Assembly (NCBI RefSeq): GCF_015277775.1
Contig: NZ_CP063849.1
Coordinates: forward strand, 1,798,001-1,862,000
DNA from: Paludibaculum fermentans
GTDB taxonomy: Bacteria > Acidobacteriota > Terriglobia > Bryobacterales > Bryobacteraceae
Direction: 5' to 3'
DNA length: 64,000 bases
Of the stretch, positions 18,013 to 26,008 are shown piece after piece (position 1 is the stretch's first letter; each line of letters opens with the position of its first letter). Under the pieces are notes generated by a model that did not search any database, had not been told where the DNA came from, and saw only the letters and a list, made by a program, of their open reading frames with translations. A program made the translations under genes and the position numbers.

Positions 18013-18040
18013 GGAGAAGTCTCGTTACTCCGAGCACTTC

Positions 18041-18084
18041 TACCCGGATGTAATAATATTACCCGGATACAATCACTAAGTCAA
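18041..18084 (-). promoter_or_regulatory. Sigma-70-like promoter overlapped by direct repeats, upstream of DUF2239 gene
   Basis: On the minus strand: TTGACT (-35, 18079-18084), a spacer of exactly 17 bases, and TAATAT (-10, 18056-18061). The 9-mer ATCCGGGTA occurs twice (18060-18068 and 18041-18049), 19 bases apart, flanking the -10 box, and the 13-bp palindrome GTAATAATATTAC (18050-18062) covers the -10. A repressor binding there would block RNA polymerase. The first gene starts about 30 bases further on. Confidence 0.75.
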
Positions 18085-18180
18085 GGCAAACCCGGCTCGA
18101 AACAGGAATGCCCCAGCACGGCCCAAACGTCTCGCACGAGGTCTCCTACCCCAGCGGCCAGCGCGCCAGTGAGCAGCCGT

Positions 18181-18957
18181 CTACCGCGGCCGGGCGTTCA
18201 TGATGTTGTGGAACCGTGTACAACTGATCTGGTGATCGGCCAGCAACACGCCATCCCGGATCAGGGCGAACACGGCGTACGGCGTCGGAGCATTCTGCGC
18301 ATCCCGGTGCGATTTGATCTGGACGATAGTCGGCTTAATCCCGTAATCCTGCTCCGCCGTCTGCGCAATCTCATCGGCGAACTTCGCGATATGCGAGCAC
18401 TGATTCGAGCGGATAATCGTCAGCCCCTGACCGTACTTCTTCAACCGGTCTTCCCAACCACTCTTGAAGCGCGGATTGGCGGCATCGGAATTCAGCTTCC
18501 GGATCAGCAACTGGTAGTCGGGCGGAGCCGTATCCACTACCTCGAAACCGTTTTTCAGAAACACTGCCGCCGACGCGAGCCAAGGCTCCTCCCGAGCCAC
18601 CACCGCCACGCCGTGCATGCCGGCCGCCGCGGCATCTTCCACACAAGCCTGGATCATCCGGCTGCCGTAGCCCTGGTGCTGGTTGGCCTTGTAGTGCGTC
18701 CACAGGCAGTGGATGAACAGATATCCACGAGCCTCCACACCCCGCCAGGCATACTCTCCGGGCAAGTACTCGATATAGCCGCACTGACGCCCGTTGGCGC
18801 CCAGCATGACCTTCGCCCGAAGCCCCTTCTTGAGGTAAGTCTTGAGCCATTTGTTCTTGTCGCATCGTCCGGAATGCGATTCGTTCACGACGCCGCAACA
18901 CGGCAGAGACTCGAAGTTTGCCGCATCCAAATCAACAAGGACAGGCGGTTGAGCCAT
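18181..18957 (-). CDS. GNAT acetyltransferase fused to YoaP-like C-terminal domain
   Basis: 258 residues. The N-terminal GNAT domain (about 30-165) has GYIEYLPGEYAWRGV, FIHCLWTHYKANQHQGYGSRM (acetyl-CoA loop QGYGSR) and VFLKNGFEVVD. The C-terminal part (about 175-258), with GLTIIRSNQCSHIAKFADEI and a following mixed alpha/beta stretch, looks like the thioredoxin-like YoaP domain seen fused to such acetyltransferases; a single Cys sits at the CxxH position. The substrate is unknown. It is separated from the DUF2239 promoter by only about 100 bases but is transcribed from its own upstream region. Confidence 0.82.
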   Translation of the reverse strand: MAQPPVLVDLDAANFESLPCCGVVNESHSGRCDKNKWLKTYLKKGLRAKVMLGANGRQCGYIEYLPGEYAWRGVEARGYLFIHCLWTHYKANQHQGYGSRMIQACVEDAAAAGMHGVAVVAREEPWLASAAVFLKNGFEVVDTAPPDYQLLIRKLNSDAANPRFKSGWEDRLKKYGQGLTIIRSNQCSHIAKFADEIAQTAEQDYGIKPTIVQIKSHRDAQNAPTPYAVFALIRDGVLLADHQISCTRFHNIMNARPR

Positions 18958-19061
18958 GGCAAGTTTCCTCGTGGCGGCTCCAGTGTAGCACCGCCCCGCA
19001 AGAACTGCTCATACCTAAAGGGACAGATAATTCACGGCAATCCCCTATGGATTGCACGGCT

Positions 19062-19481
19062 TCATTCGCCGATAATCTTCACCAGGACCCGTTTCCGCCG
19101 CCGCCCGTCGAACTCCCCGTAGAAGATCTGCTCCCAGGGCCCGAAATCCAACCGGCCCTCCGTAATCGCCACCACCACTTCCCGCCCCATCACCTGCCGC
19201 TTCATGTGCGCATCGGCGTTGTCCTCGCCCGTCCGGTTGTGGTGATACCCCCGTACCGGCTCATGCGGAGCAATCTTCTCCAGCCACACCTCGTAGTCGT
19301 GATGCAGCCCACTCTCGTCATCATTGATGAACACGCTCGCCGTGATGTGCATGGCGTTCACCAGGCACAGCCCTTCGCGAATCCCGCTGTCGCCCAGGCA
19401 GCGCTCAATCTCTGGGGTAATATTCACAAACCCGCGGCGAGCGGGGACCTCGAACCACAGTTCCTTGCGGTAGCTTTTCAT
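19062..19481 (-). CDS. YjbQ-like secondary thiamine-phosphate synthase (UPF0047)
   Basis: 139 residues, the normal family length. Conserved blocks are complete: [41 protein letters not shown] (histidines of the conserved pocket), [22 protein letters not shown] and [20 protein letters not shown]. The family rescues thiamine phosphate synthase mutants when overproduced, but its true physiological role is unsettled. It starts 7 bases after the thermonuclease stop, suggesting co-transcription. Confidence 0.95.
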   Translation of the reverse strand: MKSYRKELWFEVPARRGFVNITPEIERCLGDSGIREGLCLVNAMHITASVFINDDESGLHHDYEVWLEKIAPHEPVRGYHHNRTGEDNADAHMKRQVMGREVVVAITEGRLDFGPWEQIFYGEFDGRRRKRVLVKIIGE

Positions 19482-19488
19482 CCTGCCG

Positions 19489-20004
19489 CTATTCTAATCG
19501 CCCGGCCGCCTCGCCCACGAGCCTCTTTCGCTTCTGCGCGCGCCACAACCACGGCGGCTCCGGATCCGCGTCCGCCCACAAACCCAACCCCGACTCGCGC
19601 GCCCGCTCTTCCAGATCAGCCAGCACCGCATCCCGCGGCGCATACCGCCGGTACCACCATGCCAATCCTTCCGCCACCAACACCCGGTTCAGGTTCCGGC
19701 CATCCGGCAGGATCACCTGCCCGACAACCCGCCCGTACCGGTCCCGCCCTGACGCCACATTGCTCTCACGCACCACGACCACGCTCCCAAACACCAGCAC
19801 CGACACCCGCTCCCGGGCCTTGCCCCCGAACGCCTGTCCCAACTCCGGACAGTCCACTCCGTCCAGACGCACCCGTACCGGCCGTCCCACTCGTAAGATC
19901 GTGATCGTGTCGCCGTCCTGGATCCCGACTACTTTCCCGGTCCAGGTCTCTCCGTTCGCCAGGGCAATGACAGCCAGCAGAACAGGGGCGAGCCTGCGCA
20001 GCAC
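19489..20004 (-). CDS. Exported thermonuclease (SNase-like)
   Basis: 171 residues with a GTG start and a signal peptide ([18 protein letters not shown]). The SNase fold is shown by [13 protein letters not shown] (Asp-rich calcium site), [18 protein letters not shown] (catalytic Arg and acidic residue), and [14 protein letters not shown] (second catalytic Arg). It hydrolyses DNA or RNA outside the cytoplasm. The C-terminus ends with an unusual basic Trp-rich tail ([12 protein letters not shown]). It overlaps no gene and precedes yjbQ by 7 bases. Confidence 0.92.
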   Translation of the reverse strand: MLRRLAPVLLAVIALANGETWTGKVVGIQDGDTITILRVGRPVRVRLDGVDCPELGQAFGGKARERVSVLVFGSVVVVRESNVASGRDRYGRVVGQVILPDGRNLNRVLVAEGLAWWYRRYAPRDAVLADLEERARESGLGLWADADPEPPWLWRAQKRKRLVGEAAGRLE

Positions 20005-20070
20005 GCCCCCATTCTATCCCGAGCAGTCTGTGGCGGAAGTCCAGCTGGCCGGCAACCCCCAGCCGCGCCG

Positions 20071-20418
20071 TCACTTCGTATAACTGAAGATCAATACAGA
20101 CGTGAACGCCACCGGCTGGCCTTCTTTCGTGAAGGGCGTGAACTTCCACTGCTTCGCAGCCGCCACACTCGCGGTTGTGAACATTGCATTGCCCTTCAAC
20201 ACCTTCGCCTCCGTCACGTCGCCCTGCGGACTCACAACAATCGCCACCTCCTGCTGACCCTGGATGTTCAACTGCCGCGCCGCAATTGGGTACTCCGGCG
20301 TCACCCTCTTCGCCGCTCTCGACAAGGCGTTCGCGGTCGTCAGGCTCGTTCCATCCTGCGCCGGACACGCCGGCCCCAACATCACAAACAATGCAATGAC
20401 CGATAGCATTACCCGCAT
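20071..20418 (-). CDS. Small exported TonB C-terminal domain protein
   Basis: 115 residues from MRVMLSVIALFVML, with a signal peptide followed by one TonB-C-like domain: VTPEYPIAARQLNIQGQQEVAIVV, SPQGDVTEAKVLKGN and AAAKQWKFTPFTKEGQPVA. TonB-C domains without the long Pro-rich linker and membrane anchor are common as stand-alone periplasmic proteins in Acidobacteria; role unknown. The same domain ends the M56 peptidase encoded about 2 kb away. Confidence 0.85.
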   Translation of the reverse strand: MRVMLSVIALFVMLGPACPAQDGTSLTTANALSRAAKRVTPEYPIAARQLNIQGQQEVAIVVSPQGDVTEAKVLKGNAMFTTASVAAAKQWKFTPFTKEGQPVAFTSVLIFSYTK

Positions 20419-20535
20419 ATTTTGTTGTCTCCTGTTCCAAGACGATCCATCGCTCGCACGATTCATCCGCGCGGGCTGACCATGCCGCACTCATCGGTTC
20501 GAGGGCAGCCGCCTTGAAAGGAAATATTTGGGAGT

Positions 20536-21459
20536 CTATCGGGCCCGCAGAACCCGGATCCACTCGTCGTACAACCGCGCCGCCGCCTCGCCCCCCAGCG
20601 GCGTCGCATACTCCGGCAGACTGAACACCACCGGAGCATTCTTCGAATACCGCCCCGCCAGCTCCACCTGCCGCCTGATCCGCTCGAGGCCCGCCGGCCG
20701 TGCCTGAAACCCCTGCGCACCCGGCACTGCCTCGAAACTCTCGACGACTACCGTCAACCGCCGGCCCAGGCTCCGCTCCAGCGCCTGCAAATACCCCGGC
20801 CAGTTCTCCAACGTCAGCTTCCCTGCCCCGATCCCGTCCTGAAACAACACCCGGTCCAGTCCGCCGCCCGGCACCTGCCGCCAGAACCGCCCCAACTCCG
20901 CCGGAGCCATCCGCCCATTCGAAAATCCGCTCATCGCCAGGGGCCGCAACCGCCGCCGCAGCCCTTTCACATGCTCGTGCAACCCGGCCGCCGCAGCCCC
21001 CTGCCAGTGCACATCATCGATCTCCTCCGGCAGATACCACCCGCGGAACGCCCGCTGCCGCCGCACGACACTCTTCAACTCAGCCGCGAGAGCCAGGTGC
21101 GCCTCCGCCGTCCTCCGCAGCAGCGCCTCACCAGCCCCCTCCTCCAACGCCCGCCACCACGCCGGCTCATACGCCAACCCGACCCACACCCCCATCCCCG
21201 CCCGGTCCGCCAACTCCAAAACCCGCCGCGTCACGCCCGAGTAATCGATCCCGTCATACCGCGTCCACTGGATCACCACCTCGCGCACCCGCAGCTCCGC
21301 CAGATACCCGAACAGCGCCTGCCACCGGGCTCCATCCCAATCTTTATGGAAGTTCCAGAACTGAAGAAACGTCCCGCCCACCAGCGGAGCACCCTGCCCG
21401 GCTGCCCATCCGGCCGCCAGCGCCAGCATCGCCCGGCGGCTTTTGTTCGCCAAAGTCAC
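20536..21459 (-). CDS. DUF4434-like secreted glycosidase-type protein
   Basis: 307 residues. The N-terminus (KSRRAMLALAAGWAAGQGAP) looks like a twin-arginine signal. The mature part matches the DUF4434 pattern: GGTFLQFWNFHKDWDGARW, then VREVVIQWTRYDGIDYSG, GWYLPEEIDDVHWQG and VLFQDGIGAG, typical of a TIM-barrel glycoside hydrolase-like fold with acidic residues at strand ends (PEEID; FQDGIG). No substrate can be assigned. It is divergent from blaI across a regulated promoter region. Confidence 0.7.
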   Translation of the reverse strand: MTLANKSRRAMLALAAGWAAGQGAPLVGGTFLQFWNFHKDWDGARWQALFGYLAELRVREVVIQWTRYDGIDYSGVTRRVLELADRAGMGVWVGLAYEPAWWRALEEGAGEALLRRTAEAHLALAAELKSVVRRQRAFRGWYLPEEIDDVHWQGAAAAGLHEHVKGLRRRLRPLAMSGFSNGRMAPAELGRFWRQVPGGGLDRVLFQDGIGAGKLTLENWPGYLQALERSLGRRLTVVVESFEAVPGAQGFQARPAGLERIRRQVELAGRYSKNAPVVFSLPEYATPLGGEAAARLYDEWIRVLRAR

Positions 21460-21523
21460 GCCTGCAGAATATCAGCAGAAATTTTTCCTCGCCGGGAACC
21501 ACATCGCCAGACCGGTGTCCATA

Positions 21524-21559
21524 TTGACAGCCGCGCGGAGCGGTGCTAGTTTTCTAGCA
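21524..21559 (+). promoter_or_regulatory. blaI-M56 promoter with BlaI-type operator
   Basis: TTGACA (21524-21529) is followed after 17 bases by TAGTTT (21547-21552). The -10 lies inside a perfect inverted repeat TGCTAG-TTTT-CTAGCA (21544-21559), a likely self-binding site for the BlaI-like repressor encoded just downstream. BlaI/MecI proteins are known to repress their own operons in this way. Confidence 0.65.
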
Positions 21560-21579
21560 GGCTGGCAGAAAACCCGCAT

Positions 21580-21975
21580 ATGAACGCAACCCGTAAAACA
21601 CCTCTCAATCTCAGCCGCCGCGAGCGGCAGATCATGGAGCTTCTCTACCGCCTCGGACGCGCCACCGCCTCCGACATCCACCAGGCCATGCCGGACCGCC
21701 CCAGCTACTCCGCCGTCCGCGCGCACCTCCGCACCCTCGAGGACAAAGGCCACGTGCGCCACGAAGCCGAGGACCTGCGCTACGTCTACTCCCCCACCAC
21801 CCAGCCCGCCCAGGCCCGCAAAACGGCCCTGCGCCACATGGTGGATACCTTCTTCGGCGGATCCCCGGCCCGCGCCGCCGCGGCTCTCCTCGACAACCGC
21901 TCCGCGCGCCTCACCGACGCCGAACTGGACGAACTCTCATCCCTCATCGACAAGGCAAGAAAGGATGGACGCTGA
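21580..21975 (+). CDS. BlaI/MecI/CopY family transcriptional repressor
   Basis: 131 residues with the winged-helix BlaI fold: LSRRERQIMELLYRLGRATASDI, VRAHLRTLEDKGHVRHEAEDLRYVYSP (recognition helix and wing), and a C-terminal dimerisation region containing VDTFFGGSPARAAAALL. Family members repress an adjacent M56 peptidase gene and are cleaved when the peptidase senses its signal. The coding end overlaps an alternative start of the M56 gene, so the two are coupled. Confidence 0.94.
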   Translation: MNATRKTPLNLSRRERQIMELLYRLGRATASDIHQAMPDRPSYSAVRAHLRTLEDKGHVRHEAEDLRYVYSPTTQPAQARKTALRHMVDTFFGGSPARAAAALLDNRSARLTDAELDELSSLIDKARKDGR

Positions 21976-21976
21976 C

Positions 21977-23545
21977 ATGACACCCACGGCCGCCACCATG
22001 CTGCTGTTCGCGCTGAAGGCCTCACTGCTCATCGGACTCGCCGCCCTGGCCGCCCTCGCCCTGGCCCGAGCCTCGGCCGCCGCCCGCCACCTCGCCTGGC
22101 TCGCCGGCTTCAGCACAGCCCTCACCTTGCCGGTCGCCTCCACCCTCTTCGCCCTGCTGCCGGTCGCCTGGTCGCCTCATCTCGCGCCGGCCATCGCACC
22201 CGTAGCCGCCACCGCCCGCACCGTCCTCACCATCACCGCCGAGGCCCCCGGTTGGGCCGCCGCCGGACGCATCGTCCTCTGGATCTGGGCCGCCGTCGCC
22301 GCCCTGCTCATCCTCCGCATCGCCTTCGCCCAGTACCGCGCCGGCCGCCTCGCCCGCCAATCCAAACCCTGGCGCGGCTTCGAGAATCAGCCCGTCCGCA
22401 TCTGCCCGCTCATCGACGTCCCCGCCGTCTGCGGACTCGCCCACCCCGTCATTCTTCTGCCCGATTCAGCCGCCACCTGGCCGGCCGACCGTCTCGAACT
22501 TGTCCTCCGGCACGAAGCCATGCACGCCCAGCGCCGCGACACGCTCTCTCAACTTGTCTCCAACCTGGTCTGCGCGCTCTACTGGCCTCTCCCCTGGGTC
22601 TGGTTCGCCGCCGGGCGCCTGCGGGTAGAGGCTGAACTGGCCTGCGACGACGCCGTCCTCCGCTCTGGTGAACGCGCGTCCGACTACGCCGGCCACCTGA
22701 TCGATATTGTCCGTGGCCTCTCCGGCCGCGAACGCGTCCCACAAGGAGGGATCCCCATGGCCCGAATCTCTGACCTCGAGCGCCGCCTTCGCGCGATGCT
22801 CAACCCCGAAATGAACCGCCGCCCGGCAGGCCGCCGCATGGTCCTCACCGCCGCCGTGGCCGCACTCTCCATCCTCGCCCCACTCGCCGCACTCCGCCTG
22901 CCGGCCTCGGCCGCCGCCCCCGGAGGCATCACCGGAGTCGTCCGCGACGTCAGCGGAGCCGCCGTCCCCCACGCCCGCGTCACCCTCACCTTCCCAGGCT
23001 CCGACCGCAAAGAAGTCGCCACCTCCGACCCCGCCGGCCGCTTCACCTTCGAGCCCCTGCCCGACGGCAACTACGCCGTCCGCGCCGCCGCCCCAGGCTT
23101 CGCCCTCTCCGCGATCAAACAGCTCTCCCTGTCTGGAGGCGCTGGAACCGACGTCGAGATCCTGCTCCAGCCCGGCCAAGTCAGTGAATCCCTCACTGTC
23201 ACCGGAGAAGGCACACCCAAAGCTGCACCCGCGCCATCCGGCCCGCCCACCCGCATTCGCGTCGGTGGCAACGTGCAGGCCACGAAGATTGTGAATATGG
23301 TGCGGCCCGTCTACCCGCCCGAGTGCAAAGCCGCCGGCGTGGAAGGCACAGTCCTGATGCGCGCGGTCATCTCCCGCGAGGGCGACATCCTCTCCCTGCA
23401 GCGCATCAACCAGATGGTGGACGACCGGCTCGCGCAAGCCGCCACCGAAGCGGTCTCCAAGTGGAAGTATCAGTCGACGCTACTCAACGGCCAACCCATC
23501 GAAGTGATCACGGAAATCGAAGTGAACTTCGTCCTCAGCCACTAG
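21977..23545 (+). CDS. M56 (BlaR1-like) peptidase with carboxypeptidase-like and TonB-C domains
   Basis: 522 residues from the second ATG; the first, 12 bases upstream, has no room for a ribosome site. Layout: four N-terminal membrane spans with the zinc motif HEAMH and acidic EAELACDD (M56 peptidase, about 1-300), a further membrane segment, a carboxypeptidase-regulatory-like beta sandwich (GITGVVRDVSGAAVPHARV...), and a C-terminal TonB-C domain (VRPVYPPECKAAGVEGTVLM...). It replaces the penicillin-binding sensor of BlaR1, so the trigger is probably not a beta-lactam. It forms a sensor-repressor pair with the upstream BlaI protein. Confidence 0.9.
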   Translation: MTPTAATMLLFALKASLLIGLAALAALALARASAAARHLAWLAGFSTALTLPVASTLFALLPVAWSPHLAPAIAPVAATARTVLTITAEAPGWAAAGRIVLWIWAAVAALLILRIAFAQYRAGRLARQSKPWRGFENQPVRICPLIDVPAVCGLAHPVILLPDSAATWPADRLELVLRHEAMHAQRRDTLSQLVSNLVCALYWPLPWVWFAAGRLRVEAELACDDAVLRSGERASDYAGHLIDIVRGLSGRERVPQGGIPMARISDLERRLRAMLNPEMNRRPAGRRMVLTAAVAALSILAPLAALRLPASAAAPGGITGVVRDVSGAAVPHARVTLTFPGSDRKEVATSDPAGRFTFEPLPDGNYAVRAAAPGFALSAIKQLSLSGGAGTDVEILLQPGQVSESLTVTGEGTPKAAPAPSGPPTRIRVGGNVQATKIVNMVRPVYPPECKAAGVEGTVLMRAVISREGDILSLQRINQMVDDRLAQAATEAVSKWKYQSTLLNGQPIEVITEIEVNFVLSH

Positions 23546-23584
23546 TCCCCATGGGGACGTTCCAGCGGCCCCAAAACGCCGCAT

Positions 23585-23666
23585 GGGGACGTTCCTGTCT
23601 GGCCCAAGACACTGCAAATCCGGGAGTCTCAACGCCCCCCGCACGTGGCCAGACCGGAACGTCCCC
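23585..23666. repeat. GGGGACGTTC palindromic element, copy 1 (82 bp)
   Basis: Ends GGGGACGTTCCTGTCTGGCC and GGCCAGACCGGAACGTCCCC are inverted repeats matching at 19 of 20 positions. A solitary extra GGGGACGTTCC sits 32 bases upstream. It lies between two convergent genes (M56 peptidase and the hydroxyproline operon). The middle differs from the copies near 28 and 30 kb, but length and ends are the same. Confidence 0.85.
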
Positions 23667-23694
23667 CAAAACCGAAAGCCCCCACCAACCCCGT

Positions 23695-24582
23695 CTACGG
23701 CCGTGTCGCCAACGCCTCCGCAATCACTGCCTTCGCCTCCGCCAGTTCCGCCCCGGTCAACTCCAACCGAGGACCCCGCACCCGCGCATTCCCCATCCCC
23801 ACCATCTCCTGCGCCAGCTTGATCAACTGCACAAACTTCGGCACCGTATCCATCCGCAGCAGCGGCAGGAACCACTTGTATATCTCGAACGCCCGCACCT
23901 TGTCCCCGCGAATCGAGGCATCGAACAACGCCACCGACTCCGCCGGAAACGCATTCACCAAGCCCGCAATCCACCCCGAAGCCCCAGCCATCGCAGCCTC
24001 GAAAATCAGGTCATCGACGCCCACCAGGATCTTCAACCGGCTGCCCGCCAACGCCCGCAGCGCGGCCACCCGCCGCACATCCGCGCTCGATTCCTTAATC
24101 GCCACCAAAGTCGGATACTCGGCTAGCAACTCCATCACCTGCTCCGGCACGAAATCCGTCTTGTACGCCACCGGATTGTTGTACAGCATGCACGGCAGCG
24201 GAGTCGCCTGGAACACGGCCGCCACATGCGCCTTCATCTCGCGCCAGTCACCGCAGTACACATACGGCGGCAGCACCATCAAGCCGCTGCAGCCCGCATC
24301 GGCCGCCATTTTGGCGATCCGCACCGCCTCATCCGTGCTCAGCGCCGACACCCCGGCCACCACCGGAGAATTCGGCCCAATCGCCTTCACGGCCGTCTTC
24401 AGCACGGCCTCTTTCTCTTCAAATGTCAGCGTCGCGCCCTCGCCCAACGACCCCAGCGCCACCACGCCGGAGCACCCGTTCTCGATCTGCCACTGGCAGT
24501 GCCGCGCGAAAAACTCGTGATCCACGCTCATGTCTTCCAGAAATGGCGTGGTAATGGCCGGAATAACTCCGTTCCAGTTCAT
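23695..24582 (-). CDS. lhpC: Dihydrodipicolinate synthase-family enzyme, probable hydroxyproline-pathway deaminase
   Basis: 295 residues starting MNWNGVIPAITTPF; an upstream in-frame ATG adds 39 unlike residues. DapA/NAL fold: GSLGEGATLTFEEKEAV, Tyr134 in MLYNNP and the Schiff-base Lys163 in VAIKESS. In hydroxyproline catabolic clusters the DapA-like member is 1-pyrroline-4-hydroxy-2-carboxylate deaminase, which yields alpha-ketoglutarate semialdehyde. It is the last gene of the five-gene operon, overlapping the upstream gene by 4 bases. Without that context it could be any DapA-family aldolase or lyase. Confidence 0.75.
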   Translation of the reverse strand: MNWNGVIPAITTPFLEDMSVDHEFFARHCQWQIENGCSGVVALGSLGEGATLTFEEKEAVLKTAVKAIGPNSPVVAGVSALSTDEAVRIAKMAADAGCSGLMVLPPYVYCGDWREMKAHVAAVFQATPLPCMLYNNPVAYKTDFVPEQVMELLAEYPTLVAIKESSADVRRVAALRALAGSRLKILVGVDDLIFEAAMAGASGWIAGLVNAFPAESVALFDASIRGDKVRAFEIYKWFLPLLRMDTVPKFVQLIKLAQEMVGMGNARVRGPRLELTGAELAEAKAVIAEALATRP

Positions 24583-25766
24583 GATTGCCTCGTTTCTATC
24601 AAGCTCTCGACCTTCACCGGGAACACCGGCGGGCGCATCGAATCCGCGCCCCAGCCAAACAAAAATCGTGTCGCTCCACCGCACACGCGCCCCTGGCACG
24701 GACCCATGCCGCAGCGCGTCTGCAGCTTCGCCTCGCGCCAGCTTTTCATGCCCGCCAGCGCGCCGCGCGTCACATCCTCACAGCGGCACACCAGCGTCTC
24801 CGCCTGCGCCAGCTTCCGCAGTTCGGCCCGCGGTTCAAACGCCCGCGCCAACCCGTCCGCAAATGCATGCGTCCGCGCCCGTTCCGCAAACAACTGTTGC
24901 GCCAGCCCCTGCAAACCCGCCGCCGCCAGCCCGGCGATCTCGCCTTCCACCCGCGACTTTTCCACCCCGCCGATTCCGGTCACCTCGCCCGCCGCGTAGA
25001 CACTATCGACGCTCGTCTCCTGCCACTCATCGACGACCACCGCGCCCTGCGTCAAATGGCACCCCAGCAGCGCCGCCAGCTCCGTATTCGGTGTCAGCCC
25101 ATAGCCCACCGCTAGAGCGTCGCAGTCCTGTTCGACCACCCGCCCGCCGCAGCGCATTCTGACCCGCTCAACACTACCGCGCCCCGTAACCGACTCCACC
25201 CAACTCCCCGTATAGAACGGCACGCCCAGCAGCGACATCATCAGGCCCGCGCCCTGCGCTAGCTTGCCAGGCTCCAGCAGCAGTCGCGCGCCGAAGCCAG
25301 CCATGCGCGTCCTGTCCGCCTGTTCGACCACGGCCGACACCGCCGCCCCGCGCTTCCGCAGCAGCGACGCCACCGCCAGCAGCAGCGGACCCGAGCCCGC
25401 CACCACCACCCTCTTCCCCGCCACATCCAAGCCCGACTTCACCAGCGCCTGCATCCCGCCCAGCCCGAACACGCCAGGCAGCGTCCAACCCGGGAACGGC
25501 ACAAACAACTCCCGAGCTCCCGTGGCCAGCACATAGCTCCGGGCCTCCGGCAATGTATCCGTGGCCACACAGCCCGTCCGCAGCTCCGCACCGGACTCCG
25601 CAAACCGCTCCAGCCAGGGCTGCGCCGCATCGTTCCGCCAGATCTGCCCGCCCGCCGACGGGTTGTCGTCCAGCACCAGGACCCGCGCACCCGACTCCGC
25701 CGCCCGGCACGCCGCCGCAATGCCCGCCGGACCCGCGCCCACCACCACCACTTCCCAGCGCCTCAT
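24579..25766 (-). CDS. lhpE: NAD(P)/FAD oxidoreductase with BFD-like [2Fe-2S] domain, D-hydroxyproline dehydrogenase subunit
   Basis: 395 residues. The N-terminus VVVVGAGPAGIAAACRAAESG is a FAD-binding Rossmann motif; a second, GKRVVVAGSGPLLLAVAS, binds NAD(P). The C-terminus has a BFD-like cluster site: VCRCEDVTRGAL followed by TRCGMGPCQGRVCGG, with cysteines for a [2Fe-2S] cluster. This is the amino-acid dehydrogenase alpha-like subunit found with a 2Fe-2S ferredoxin-like protein and a DAO oxidase in bacterial D-hydroxyproline dehydrogenases. Overlaps both neighbours by 4 bases. Confidence 0.82.
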   Translation of the reverse strand: MRRWEVVVVGAGPAGIAAACRAAESGARVLVLDDNPSAGGQIWRNDAAQPWLERFAESGAELRTGCVATDTLPEARSYVLATGARELFVPFPGWTLPGVFGLGGMQALVKSGLDVAGKRVVVAGSGPLLLAVASLLRKRGAAVSAVVEQADRTRMAGFGARLLLEPGKLAQGAGLMMSLLGVPFYTGSWVESVTGRGSVERVRMRCGGRVVEQDCDALAVGYGLTPNTELAALLGCHLTQGAVVVDEWQETSVDSVYAAGEVTGIGGVEKSRVEGEIAGLAAAGLQGLAQQLFAERARTHAFADGLARAFEPRAELRKLAQAETLVCRCEDVTRGALAGMKSWREAKLQTRCGMGPCQGRVCGGATRFLFGWGADSMRPPVFPVKVESLIETRQS

Positions 25767-26008
25767 GAGGTCTTCACCTGCATTCCATCCGCGCACAGCG
25801 TCTGGCAGCTCCGGCAATGCTCCACGCCGTCAATCGTCACCCGGCACTCAAAGCAAATGCCCATCCCACACAGCGGAGCCCGCTCCTCGCCCGTCACCGA
25901 ATGCCGGAACGCCGTGACACCCGCATTCCACAGCGCCGCCGCGACCGTCGTACCCGCGTCCACCTGCACCGGCCGCCCGTCCACCATCACTGTCAGCCGT
26001 TTACTCAT
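25763..26008 (-). CDS. lhpF: (2Fe-2S)-binding subunit of D-hydroxyproline dehydrogenase
   Basis: 81 residues. VMVDGRPVQVDAGTTVAAAL is a ferredoxin-like beta-grasp start, and the cluster cysteines appear in APLCGMGICFECRVTIDG and CRSCQTLC. Small proteins of this type transfer electrons between the FAD subunits of amine/imino-acid dehydrogenases. It overlaps the downstream FAD subunit by 4 bases and the upstream DAO subunit by 8. Confidence 0.88.
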   Translation of the reverse strand: MSKRLTVMVDGRPVQVDAGTTVAAALWNAGVTAFRHSVTGEERAPLCGMGICFECRVTIDGVEHCRSCQTLCADGMQVKTS

